NCBI RefSeq assembly: GCF_949628265.1
Contig: NC_088788.1
Coordinates: 8,370,001-8,434,000, forward strand
Source of the DNA: Cloeon dipterum
Lineage: Eukaryota > Arthropoda > Insecta > Ephemeroptera > Baetidae
Reading direction: 5' to 3'
DNA: 64,000 bases
This document shows positions 1-10,525 of the stretch, piece after piece; position 1 is the first letter of the stretch; the number at the start of each line of letters is the position of its first letter. Below the pieces are notes generated by a model. It was not told the origin of the DNA. It ran no database searches and saw only the letters and a list, made by a program, of their open reading frames with translations. Made by a program: the position numbers and the translations under genes.

Positions 1-55
1 ATGAAGCCAGATGAAACATAGAAATGATTTTATAAATTAATACATTTTATTTCAG

Positions 56-1479
56 ATGCAGTTAAGACTTTCATGGAGACCCTCGATGAGTTCACTTCTC
101 AGAAGAAAATTGAAAACGCCACTTTCCAGCAGTTCTTTTATTCACTGCTTCAAAAATCAGAGACCAACGGGAAAATCCCTCCTATGATTGTCACGACTCT
201 ACACAAAATCTTAAGAATGAGGTTTCCACCACCCATCGTAACTGAATGCTTCACAAAGACTACGAATGGGAATACAAAGCCTTGTACCATAAGCGATCTT
301 GAATCCTTCATCAGCCATTACATCACAAAGCTAAGACTCGTATTTGCGGAGACGAGTTCCCATGGCGCAGAAGTTGAGGTCGATCATACAATTCCAAAGT
401 ACCCAACAGCAAAACCTTTTTCCTCAAATGAAGCGACAGAAGTTTCAAACACCGAAGTAGAAACAGAGGAAGCTGTAGATGAGCTCACGGGCTCAGAGGA
501 AGCCGTAGACACGGTGTACGTGGTGTCGGCCGATGCGGGCTCTGGAAAATCAGAGCTGGCTAAGTATCTCACTTTCTTCGCCCAGAGCACTCGAGAGGTG
601 ACATGCGTGGACCTGATGACGATCATGTACCAGTTCGTCAAGAGATTCGACTGGGACAAGCAACAAAATTGCCACTCAGCTTTTGTCGAAGAGTGCGGAG
701 AGCATATAAAGCAGGAACTGCAGAACGGACCAAACGACCGAGTCTTGATTATCGACGCCATTGACTCCTTGTTTGAAGACTTGCGGAAAAATGTGCTTGA
801 GACAGTGAGAGGACTGGCAGAGAACAAGGTGCCAATGTGGATTTTCACGAGGCCTGAATGCAAAGATGAGTTGCTTTCTCATCTTTCTGGAATCTGCTCA
901 ATCAGCGTGATCGAAATCGACCCTCTTTCCAAAGAGAAACAAACCGAATTTCTGCAGAAATGGGGTTTTGAAAAATTAAAAATTGATCAACTCATTGAGA
1001 AAATCAAGCAGCAAGAAGCCGAGGACCTGATCAGCAAGGTTGGCTACCTGGCAAAGCTCTCAACCTTTCCTGACCTCGCGAAAAATCTGGAAACCGTCAA
1101 TATTTACAATTTAAGTGCACATGTCGTTGACACGGCGATCAAGTCGTACTTAAACAAACAAAGGCCAGATTTGGAAATTTCGAAACGTAACGAGGTTTTC
1201 GACAAAATCAAGAATGAACTCGCTAATGAGGCCTGCAATTATTTCCTAAAACCTCAAATCCAGAAGAAAAACTCTATTCAACAAGGGAAAAAAGCCCTCC
1301 ACGATCACTTCTTCAGATACCCTGCAGTCGAGGTGAGAGGGACCCTGGCCGCCTACCTCTTCGTTAGAAAAATGGATATCGAACTGGACGAGGTGCTTGA
1401 GACGCTCAAGGATGATGACAAGAAAGCAAGCCTTGAACGCATGTTTAACTTGAAACGCGAAACTTTAAATTTGTTTTGA
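56..1479 (+). CDS. Cpn-A, last exon only: pseudocaspase p10 plus P-loop (STAND/NACHT-like) NTPase; 5' part outside window
   Basis: This is the final coding exon of a gene whose earlier exons lie left of the window. The first bases are the tail of an intron almost identical to the one before Cpn-B's last exon, ending TTTCAG at 50-55, and the stop is at 1477-1479. The exon starts with a segment resembling the small subunit of a caspase, ending in the conserved IPPMIVTTL block (compare the IPxIVSML near the end of caspase p10). An acidic linker follows, then a P-loop NTPase: Walker A ADAGSGKS, Walker B LIIDAID, and an FTRPE motif where STAND ATPases carry a sensor arginine. The C-terminal motif HFFRYP...TLAAYLFV recalls the FxHxxFxEYxxA helix of NACHT proteins, a weak match. 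The exon is very similar to the Cpn-B last exon, so the two are a recent duplicate pair. NTPase call firm; substrate and partners unknown. Confidence 0.8.
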
Positions 1480-2298
1480 TCAAGGCAATGCTGCATCGGC
1501 TTGTTAATTTAAAAAATATGATATTATGTTATATCTATCACCTAAACTTTGCATCATTTTATTTTTAAACCTGTCTTGCTTTTGTTTATTTTAAATTGCT
1601 TCGCTGGATCGGCACTGGTACTCAGATCAATTTTAACAATATTTTGTGTTAATCATATAGATCTTGTTCCTACGGATGCATAGCGATGGCTCGTATCTGT
1701 TTTATGGTTCTATCCCGCAAGTTTTCTGTCTTTTCTTATCTTGTGTTTCATATAAGACATCTGTAATTAATTGTAACAAAGACAAAATGATTATTTAAGG
1801 TTAGAGGTATGAAATATGAGATTTAAATAAAGCTTTCGATTTAAAATAGAAATGGTTAATTTTATTTAGATTTTGAATTAAGAAATTTGAATGTTTAAAA
1901 AAAGAGGTTTATTGAGCACATTGCAGGAAAATGCTTTCGCCTCCTCGACGTTAAATGAACATCTGCTTTTCGTGCTTGAGCGACTCCCGCAGGCTGGAAG
2001 CAGTTATTAGCTCGAGGATCTTTCCTCATTTTAGCGAGCTGCAAAGTTTTAGAGGAGTCATTTTGAAGGCGTAAATCTCGTTGAAAATTTGCTATTTTTT
2101 CTTATTTAATATTAAGAACAAAACATCTGATCTGTTATGGGATTCAAACTTTCATTTTTATCACTGACTTGGCTAATTTCTAAAAAAATATCACTTATTT
2201 TTACTTTACCCAAATAAAAAATGAATTATTTATTTCTAACAAATTGAAGTTGAGTGATTTAAATTAAAATTGAAACATGGCGGCGGTGCATAACAAAT

Positions 2299-2586
2299 TT
2301 ATAATTTGTCTGAAATAACGCAGGATGGAGAGTGTATATCCAAAGCTTTTGTGCTACCAAATTGACGATAGGCAGCAGGCGAGACAGCAAGCAGGGCTTC
2401 TTCAGTCGTAAGATACGAAAAATTTGGCAGTTCGCGTTTCATAAATAGCAATAAATTACGCTCACGTGTTCCACGGGCTTGTGCTGTTTCAACTAGTATG
2501 TCAGAGATAAACAACTGGTTTAAAGTTACCTTTTTGCCGAGTAAACCACAATGAATCACGGAAAGCAAGACTTTGAATTCATCCAA
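2299..2586 (-). CDS. Unrecognised 95-codon open frame
   Basis: An ATG-to-stop frame of 95 codons with a balanced amino-acid mix (LLFMKRELPNF, YLTTEEALLAVSP), unlike the low-complexity frames of the surrounding AT-rich DNA. I do not recognise the product. It has no signal peptide, no convincing splice partners and no paralogue elsewhere in the window. It may be a fragment of a gene or of a transposon, or chance. It lies on the opposite strand from Cpn-A, about 800 bases downstream of it. Confidence 0.2.
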   Translation of the reverse strand: MDEFKVLLSVIHCGLLGKKVTLNQLFISDILVETAQARGTRERNLLLFMKRELPNFSYLTTEEALLAVSPAAYRQFGSTKALDIHSPSCVISDKL

Positions 2587-3114
2587 TTTAAATGCTACTA
2601 ACTTTCATTAACTTGTTGTTGGCGATAATTTATTTAAATCAAAGTATGTATTTGATAAACGTTAAAAGTTTTCTCCTAAATGAATTTAAATTAACCACCA
2701 TTCACTTTATTAACTTGACGACAGGATAGACGCCCATAGATAGGGTTAAAGGCAAACTGACAATGAAATCACACGCTGATGTCACCATGGGTTAGCTTGC
2801 TCCTCTTAAGGATCGCATTTTGTTGGACTGAAAAAAATCACTAATACGATTTTGGCGTTTGCTTTTCTCTTTTTATCCCCATTTTCCAGGAAGTGTTATA
2901 ATCATAATTATCCAATTTTTTAAAGTTGGTTATTTTAAACTCTCGTTGCTCACTAAATGCCATCCATTTTCCCAGGGTTTTGCCAAATATGTTGGTTATT
3001 ATTTTTAACATCTGCACAGCACATCCCGTGGCATATTATGAGATCACCGGCGGATCCCTAAAATAACACCACCGACCACCACCGACCGGATGACATGTGG
3101 CCCGAGTAGCTGCA

Positions 3115-3377
3115 GATGAGCTTGGTTCCAATGTGGCCATATTTTTGCCTCCCCGCACCGAGGTCTTTTTATTTAATCACCAGACATTTGTCCCTAATGC
3201 CGCTGGCATGTTGCGAAAAGCAGCAAGTCGCGAGTCGGCGCTGGTGCGCTTTCCGTAGCCCGTTAAGCTATTTGAGAATTTCAAGTCACTTTACTAGCCA
3301 CCTTTTGCCATCTCTGACATTGGGCAGCCAGTATATTAGATCCCCAAACTGCTCAAATATCTCCCACTCCTGAGAAT
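3115..3377 (+). repeat. Dispersed SINE-like repeat, copy 1
   Basis: About 260 bases that recur in inverted orientation at about 17765-18012. Shared blocks include CCCGCACCGAGG, a block ending GCGAGTCGGCG, and TTTTGCCATCTCTGACATTG. Weaker pieces of the same family appear near 7900-8050 and 10090-10205. The sequence is GC-richer than its surroundings and non-coding. The size and spread suggest a short non-autonomous element, but I could not identify RNA polymerase III boxes with certainty. Confidence 0.55.
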
Positions 3378-4020
3378 TCATTAACAAGGCGAGCCAACAG
3401 GCTGGTCACAGATTTTTGTTGTCAAATATATTTTTTTCTAAACAAAAATCAAGGATTAGAGGTATTAATATTTTTCTATGCAGATTTTTAAAAATGCCAT
3501 TCTAAAAATAAAAGCACTTGTAAAAATGGCGGTAGTTTCTACTGAATGGAAATCTAGTAGTTTCTAATATATAGATGTATTTTTATTTTGGTTTCTAAGT
3601 TATCTTTATCATGGTTCTGTGGGGCAATTTTTCCCCATATATTGCCACATCCAGACAAATAAATTCAAATATGAACATTTGCCAAAAGAGATGTGGTTCA
3701 ATATCTCTTAAGTAAGGAAATTCTCTTTTCCAACATTATCATCTTTTCATTCTATCGGGTCATGGAAAAATTTCATAGCATCCCTCGTGAAGGCGTACAA
3801 TTGGGAAATTAACATCAATTCAACAATCCAGCTCCACTACTTGGGTGAAAAAACAAAAGGAAAGCATGCAAAACATTCTACGCTTGTTGAATCACATTGG
3901 AGAAAATCTTTAATCTTAAATCAATTGATTTTAATTAAGGAATGTAGAGTAACCATAAATATTTTAAAATATTATACTGTATATTTTTAATGTAAAATTT
4001 TTCTACATTATGAATTTGGT

Positions 4021-5470
4021 TACAGAAACAAACCTTCATTATGACTCAGAAAACAAAGAGGGTGAAAATGAGCCGCAGATCATTGAATGGTAGTAAAATT
4101 AATTTATTTCTAGTCATTTGCCTGATATTTAACATTCTTAAATTCAATTTACCGAAAATTCTGCAACAAAAACTGGGATGAAGACAAAATTGTTGGGTAT
4201 GATATTATAATTATGATATTTTTCTTGAGAATTGTTATATTCTTTGATTGTTCCTATATTTCTTAGAATTATACGGATATAATAAAAATGAATATCGGCA
4301 ACAAGGGCCGGATTCCTTTACTCGAAAGGCACATTGATATGACCGTTTGCGAGCTATCAGGAAAGCCGAGGAGCCAATCCGCGACGTGCATCCGCCGGCC
4401 AGGATTTGATATTACAAAAGGGGGCACGTAGGCGTCCCGCCACGACTGAGTTGAACCGCGAATAACAAATAGAGTCTCTCAGCAATCTCTTGTTTCTCGC
4501 GATTCTCCTTTTAATATTTATATTTTTTTGACGAGCTACTATAGAGTAAACTCCTCAAAGAACTTTGAGCAGTAAGTTAATTTTTAGGCACTTAACTGCT
4601 AGCGTGATTAAAATGTGATAAATTATTTAATCCCACCAGTCGATCTTTCTATTCAATAAATCATAGCTTCCACCTATCTGCTTGAAATTTAAGTTTTATT
4701 CAAAGCAGACACACAAACGGACTTCTTTCTTAAAAATAATAAAATTTAATTTTATAAGGGCAAATCTCCCTGATTGATCATTTTAAGAAAAAATGAACCA
4801 TAGTTGCAATAATATGAGTTGCAGCTTCAAAACTCCTAGTGGATCAGTACTGAAAAATCAGATAAAAATTTAAAACTAGTTTTCCACGTGGAGTAGAACT
4901 AGTTTTTCTTAAATTTTAAGATTAATTGTGTTTCTTTGTGTCTTTAAAATAATTTTGATCGTTAATACCTAGCTATGAAAATTGGGAAAGAGAAAGAGCT
5001 AAAATTAATCCAAGCGTCCGTTTTAAATTGCGAAAAATCGACTTCAAACTTTGCATGCTTATCAAAAGTGGCGAGCACTGTCTCCTTATTGAAAGTCGTG
5101 ATTTATTTTGCCAGAAGGTAAATTTACGTCATAAATTTGTACGCCGTTGGATTGATCGTGACGAGGAATCAAAACCAAGTAAAAATCATTATACATATCG
5201 TTGATTATTGTTCATACATATCAAAGTACAGACAATTAAAAATTTTCATGAACAATATGACATAAAATGACAAGCAATAACAGCATGATCGCCCGAAACA
5301 AACATTTGCCCGATCACCGTTTAATTTTTTGAAAAATATGTAGCAAATTAATAAAATTAACTTATTCAGACCTAATTTTACAATTGCACATTGTTGAGTA
5401 AATTATTTCAAGAGGGTTGATACTGCAAAATCTGGGAAAATCATTGTTGCAAATACATAAAATCATCCCT
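4021..5470 (+). pseudogene. Decayed 5' end of a Cpn gene (caspase-NTPase family)
   Basis: This stretch aligns with the 5' part of Cpn-B (about 10485-12000), including intron sequence, but has no downstream coding exons. The first coding exon is still visible: after an acceptor at about 4023 the frame opens at 4042 (MTQKTKRVKM), with an internal ATG at 4069 that aligns with the Cpn-B start, and a GT donor in the conserved phase. The next exon (about 4157-4190) is broken: its acceptor reads CCG instead of CAG, and a net loss of about 10 bases removes the conserved IGYW motif and shifts the frame. Similarity stops near 5470, before the expected caspase p20 exon. It is a truncated relic of a tandem duplication. 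Confidence 0.7.
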
Positions 5471-5778
5471 TAGGATTCAGTGGAAGCCAAAATTGATCTA
5501 AGCATCATTGAAATATTTTTAAAAAGAGTATGCAAAGTTTGCATTTTTTTAAATGGCAAGGTTTTTCTCCCTACTTAAAATTTTATTTTGAAACAAAAAG
5601 ATACCCCAAAAAGTGACATAGACTGTTGGATAGATCTCTTTCTCTCTATTGCGCCTCTCAAGCTGCGTGTATCATTATCGATATAAAAAAGTGGGAAGGA
5701 AATAAAATTCCAGGTTGAGAGGCGCGACTGCGGTTTAAACCAAAATATGAGACAGCAGCAAGTGCCGGCATTTTTAAA

Positions 5779-6130
5779 ACAATTTCGACCAAGCCGGTTA
5801 TAACCGGTTTTTACCCGGCTGAATTGGCTAAAATTGGCTGAAATTAGGTTTCCTTGAGCTGAAGTATGTAAAGTAAGAATAAAATGGATTCACCTGAAAA
5901 ATCATGATTTTGAATCTTTTTATTCAAAAATATTTCATGAAAATATCGTGATTTTGTTCGCATTAAAATTTTTCTATTCCCGTAATTATTAATTGAGCTC
6001 GTTTTATGCCTAAAAATTAAACCAATTTAAAAAATGCTAATTTTAGCCAATTTTAGCCTGACAAAAATTGCTCGGTTTCATCCGGTTTTAACCGCCCCGG
6101 CAAAAACCGGCTGGTCAAAATTGCGAACAC
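5779..6130. mobile_element. MITE-like inverted-repeat element
   Basis: Imperfect inverted repeats face each other: the left arm carries TTTCGACCAAGCCGGTT and the right arm CCGGCTGGTCAAAATTG, with a further matched pair of GGCTAAAATTGGCT-type blocks inside. There is no open frame. The element sits just upstream of the putative Cpn-B promoter. Exact ends are uncertain by several bases. Confidence 0.5.
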
Positions 6131-6140
6131 AGCAGCAGGC

Positions 6141-6269
6141 AAATAAAAGGAACCGTGCGCCGATTTGACAGTGTTAGTCGCGTCTGAGGCAGCGGTTGTG
6201 CTTCACACCAGACGAGGCATAACTAACCGCTGCATCTCGATTCTAGGTGGACTTGATTTACTGAATTCA
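6141..6269 (+). promoter_or_regulatory. Putative promoter and 5' non-coding exon of Cpn-B
   Basis: A TATA-like AAATAAAAGG (6141-6150) lies about 30 bases upstream of an initiator-like GTGTTAGTCG (6171). A possible non-coding first exon then ends at a consensus donor ATTCA|GTGAGT (6269). The first coding exon of Cpn-B follows an acceptor at 10485 (TTACAG), so a 5' untranslated exon must exist upstream, and this is the best candidate I see. The resulting intron of about 4.2 kb would contain the 6430-7750 foldback element. This is inference; no transcript data were used. Confidence 0.35.
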
Positions 6270-6429
6270 GTGAGTTGTTTTCAATGATTCCTTTTCTTAA
6301 ATTTGTTTCAGTGAGATTTTTTCTGGCATTTCTATTTTCTCCATTGCTATAATGTTTTAAATTTCAGACCGAGAAAAGTCATTGAAGCCCTTTTTTTTAA
6401 AAAAAAAATTCACTAATCAGTTTAACATA

Positions 6430-7750
6430 GTGTGTGTTCGGGAGACTTTTAAGGGTAATTGTCAATTTTACCGACTTTATTTCTCCATCCTGAATTTTAC
6501 ATATGTTGTTAGGGGTGTTTCATAGTGTGTAACCTGAAATTTTGAGCAAAAAATTCGGGGGCTTTTTTGGGAAATCACGATTTTCGAAAACGGAAAATTT
6601 CAGATAGTAAATCCGAAATATCAAGGTATCTTCGGTCCAGATTGGAATTTCCATGTGGTTTTTTCACCTCCACACGTAACTTTTTTAGTAGAACAAATTT
6701 GCCATTGGTCAAAAATTTGTAGGTCAAAGGTCAAGGTCACAAATTCGCGTCAAAATGTTCAATTAAAAATATCGCGAAATACGCCCCCTCGGATTTTTTT
6801 CATGAAAACGAAAAAAATGTAGCCCTGAATGTGTAGAATCGAATGGTGAAGAGAAAGGTTTAGGGGTGTTTACCCTCCACCCCTAAGTTGCTGAACTTCA
6901 ACCCCCAAGAAAAAAAACAAAAAATGTAGCATCTTACGGTTAGGGGTGGAGGCTAAACACCCCTAAACATCTCAGCTGGTCAGGGAAGGTCGAGACGAGT
7001 CCAACGGTGGGTAGTTTTTGCAATTCTGATGGTTAGAACCCGAGATTTGAGATTTGTAAATATGTCAATATTTGAAAAATCTATATTTTCTTTTCGCGCG
7101 CCCCTATTTCTTGAGAAGTTTGAAACCAAAACAAAATGTAAGCACACCACTGGAAAGCTAGTTTATTTTTCTAGGTAATCATATGCATAACATGTGGCTT
7201 ACTTATCAAATTCCAACGTAAATTACGAAAGTAAAATCGCCGGATGATATTGTCGTCGTGCCGGACGCGCGACACGAATTCTTAAATTCAAAATATTTCG
7301 CGATCTGTTAGAGTCTCCATCGATTTCTCTTCACCATTCGATTCTACACATTCAGGGCTACATTTTTAACGTTTTCATGAAAAAAATCCGAGGGGGCGTA
7401 TTTTGCGATATTTTTAATTGAACATTTTGACGCGAATTTGTGACCTTGACCTTTGACCTACAAATTTTTGACCAATGGCAAATTTGTTCTACTAAAAAAG
7501 TTACGTGTGGAGGTGAAAAAACCACATGGAAATTCCAATCTGGACCGAAGATACCTTGATATTTCGGATTTACTATCTGAAATTTTCCGTTTTCGAAAAT
7601 CGTGATTTCCCAAAAAAGCCCCCGAATTTTTTGCTCAAAATTTCAGGTTACACACTATGAAACACCCCTAACAACATATGTAAAATTCAGGATGGAGAAA
7701 TAAAGTCGGTAAAATTGACAATTACCCTTAAAAGTCTCCCGAACACACAC
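6430..7750. mobile_element. 1.32-kb non-coding foldback (inverted-repeat) element
   Basis: Two arms of about 430 bases (about 6430-6860 and 7320-7750) are near-perfect reverse complements, separated by about 460 bases of unique sequence. The outer ends begin GTGTGTGTTCGGGAGAC and end with the reverse complement. The flanks both read CATA (6426-6429 and 7751-7754), which looks like a 4-bp target-site duplication. No open frame of note is present, so it is non-autonomous. The high identity of the arms suggests a recent insertion. Its superfamily is not clear to me. Confidence 0.8.
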
Positions 7751-8084
7751 CATATTGAAAATTTAAATTTCTTTTAATTTTGGTCAATTTTTGTTGAAAT
7801 GTTTGTACAATAGTTGTATTTATGTTTTTTTTAACTTGCTCAGAAAATCCCGTGGGCTATGTGCTTTGAGTTCACCGAGTCCTAATAACACCGCTGATTT
7901 TAAGCGGATACCATGGGACTCGAGTGGTCGCAGAGGAGCTTGGGCTAAATTTGGCCATCTTTTCGCCTCCCCGCACCGAGATCTTTTATTGAATCTCCAG
8001 AAATTTGAACCTAAAGCCGCGACCTCTGCCGAGCAGCATCACTCCTGCCTTCCGCCAGTTAGCGGCCTTTTTGCCTTGTCGGTT

Positions 8085-10205
8085 ACAGTAAGAATTTTCC
8101 TTTTTATTTGTCTAAGTCTCGCCCGCGTTAAATTCAATCTCAGTAACTTAAATTACGGCCAATTTTCGCGATCGCAAGTCTTTCTTTCCTGTTAGAGCCA
8201 TTTAATTTTCTATCAGCGTCTTAAGATTTCTTTTGTCGTCATGCTGCGCCCTATGCCCCCCAAGCTCAACCCAACTGGACACCCGCGACGCAGCCAGGCT
8301 GGCAACCACATGTGCAACTGCAGTCTCACTCATGTCACGACAGTGCTCAATTTTAAAAATAGTTCAGTGGAGACAGTGACTTTTTACTAGTCCTGGTCGC
8401 GGTAAAATTGCGCATTGCTCAACAACAACCCAAATTTTATCTGTCGCATTGATTGTTGACCTTTTCTTGGAACAGGGAAATTCGCGTTCGGTTGTTGAAA
8501 GTTGCTCCATTTTCCACTACCAGGGAAATTTATTGCTTATTGCTCCACGGTTCCCAAAAACCTTAATTTTCCCGGAAAAAACCACTGCATTACAAAAAAA
8601 AAATGCTTTTTGCTTTTTTCCTCCAATTTTGCGCATTTGTCAGAAATACATGCATTTTTTTGTAGAAGATAAAATAGCATCACGATGGATGACCAAATAT
8701 AGGGATTTTACAAAATCTGTATAAAAGCCACTGGTTCGGGGTTCGCCAACTTTGCAATGCGCAAAAATGCACCATTGGATTTTTTGCGCACAAAAAAGTT
8801 AAAAAACCCACCAGTTTTGAGTTTTTTAAATTTTTTTTACTACCCGAAAAGGTTAAATTTTGCGCTAAAAAAGGTTGGAAATTTTGGAAAATTGCGGTTT
8901 ATGTTACAATTGTCTGTCTTTTGTAGAAACCAGTGGCATTTTTACTGAATTTTAAAAATCCCATTTTTTGGTCATCCATTATGTGAATTTTTTTTTTTCA
9001 AGAAAAATGCATGTTTTTTGGAAAAAATGCATAAAAACCCGTAAAAAAGTTTGTGCAATGCAGTGGGATTTTTCTGAAAAAATGCGGGTTTGCGAACGCT
9101 GTACTGGTCACGCAGATACCAAAAACTTTAACTTTTATCGTTATTTTCCAAAATGTTGATTTTTTAGGCATGGAATATTTAACTTTTTTTAAATTTAAAT
9201 TCGGAAAAATTCGTATAAAACCAAAACTAGTGTTTTCCAGCTGCTTTTTTGCGCAAAAAACCCAGTGGTGCATTTTTCCGTATTGCAAATTTGGCGAACT
9301 CTGATTGCTTCCTTTCCTCCTCAGACTGACAAACTGAGAATCTTTGGCCTTTTAATTTTAATGCTGCCATTGCTGCCGATAAAACTGTCCCTCGTCCCGC
9401 TGCCGTTTGTCCCTGTCCCGTCCCTGTCCCGAAATTCAAAATTCGTCCCGTCCCTCAGGGAATTCCTCAGGGACGGGACGGGAATCCCGTAATCCCTGTC
9501 CCTGGTCCCCTCTCTATACGCAGGACTGCGACGACTCCTGACGTGCCAAGCGAACTCACTGCCGAAGCATTGTCTCTTTTATTCGCTGTCGCGGTGGCCG
9601 CCTCTCACGATCGTTCATCTCTCTTATTTGCTAATTGCTATTGCCTTCTTATTCCTCCAGCGGCCACAAGGTCCCACAAACAATCAACAAATTCCGGAGC
9701 CAATCTCAATTATTCAGCGTCGAGAGTGGCTCTCAAGCCGAGAATAATCAGGATGTGCCGCGGTATAATTCAAATTAGACTGTTTCAAGTGTTTGAAAAT
9801 GCAAGAAAAGCTGCTCCTCAGCGAGCCTTTAATTAATAGTAGAATATTTGAGTTACTTTATCGTTTCTTTAATTCTGCTATTGATCAAGAAATGGGACAA
9901 ACCAGTGAAACAGCGAGAATTTAGAAAAATAAGTTGAACTTCGACTTATTGTTCGAAGTAACTCTAAGAGAGAAAAGACTTCGATCGCGAAATTGGCCGT
10001 GAATTACGTTACTACTGAGGTTCAAGTTAACGCGGGCGAGACTTGGAAATAAAAGGAAATCCTTACTGTGACTGCGGGGAGGATAACCCCCCGCGGCCGC
10101 TCGTCGCGCCTTGGGTCTGCAGGCACGCCTTAAGGCAGATGAGGCCAAGGACTGTTGCACGACATGCGAAAAGCAACAAGTGGCGAATCAGCGCCGGTGG
10201 AATAT
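8085..10205. repeat. Mosaic of repeat fragments including an inverted pair (8085-8190 / 9965-10075)
   Basis: A block containing TCTCGCCCGCGTTAA and a GGCCAATTTTCGCGATCG-type core at 8085-8190 recurs in reverse complement at 9965-10075. Between and beside them are the 8741-9299 MITE and a GTCCC-rich simple-sequence stretch (about 9390-9510). Pieces related to the SINE-like repeat lie at 7900-8050 and 10090-10205. Nothing codes for a recognisable protein. The whole tract probably lies inside the long 5' intron of Cpn-B. Confidence 0.45.
8741..9299. mobile_element. MITE-like element with ~60-bp terminal inverted repeats
   Basis: The left end GTTCGCCAACTTTGCAATGC is mirrored by the right end, which closes with TTGCAAATTTGGCGAAC. 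The similarity continues inward for about 60 bases (AAAAATGCACCA blocks on both sides). The interior is T- and A-rich with only weak, chance-like open frames. It is non-autonomous. Confidence 0.6.
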
Positions 10206-10525
10206 CAACATCTGTTCAAAAATTAACCATCATTACTTAGGTGAAAAACAAAAGGAAGGCAGGAACAACATAGTGCACTGATTGGATCACATTGGAAAAA
10301 AATTGTTTTATGCAAATAAACTTTGTTTTAAATGTTTTAAATCAAGTAAATTACACAGCTATAGTTTAGAAAATGTAGTAAAAATATATGTTGTTTTAAA
10401 ATATCTCGTCTTTTTTGAGCTTTTGAATGGAATAAATAGACTTAGTTTCAGTAAAATTGATCTATAATATAAGTATTTTGTTACAGATTTAAACCATCTT
10501 AATCATTAAGAAAGCAAAGAAGAAA

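Larger units (their letters stand above)
1480..4020. other. Spacer between Cpn-A and the decayed Cpn 5' copy
   Basis: AT-rich spacer. A polyadenylation signal AATAAA near 1826 probably serves Cpn-A. An open frame on the minus strand (2299-2586) and a dispersed repeat (about 3115-3377) are listed separately. The remainder shows no coding pattern, homology to the neighbouring genes, or strong structure that I can see. Confidence 0.5.

Noticed and set aside
3115-3377. tRNA gene within the dispersed repeat
   Set aside because: Some blocks recall tRNA boxes, but I could not fold a cloverleaf with an anticodon arm and T-loop.
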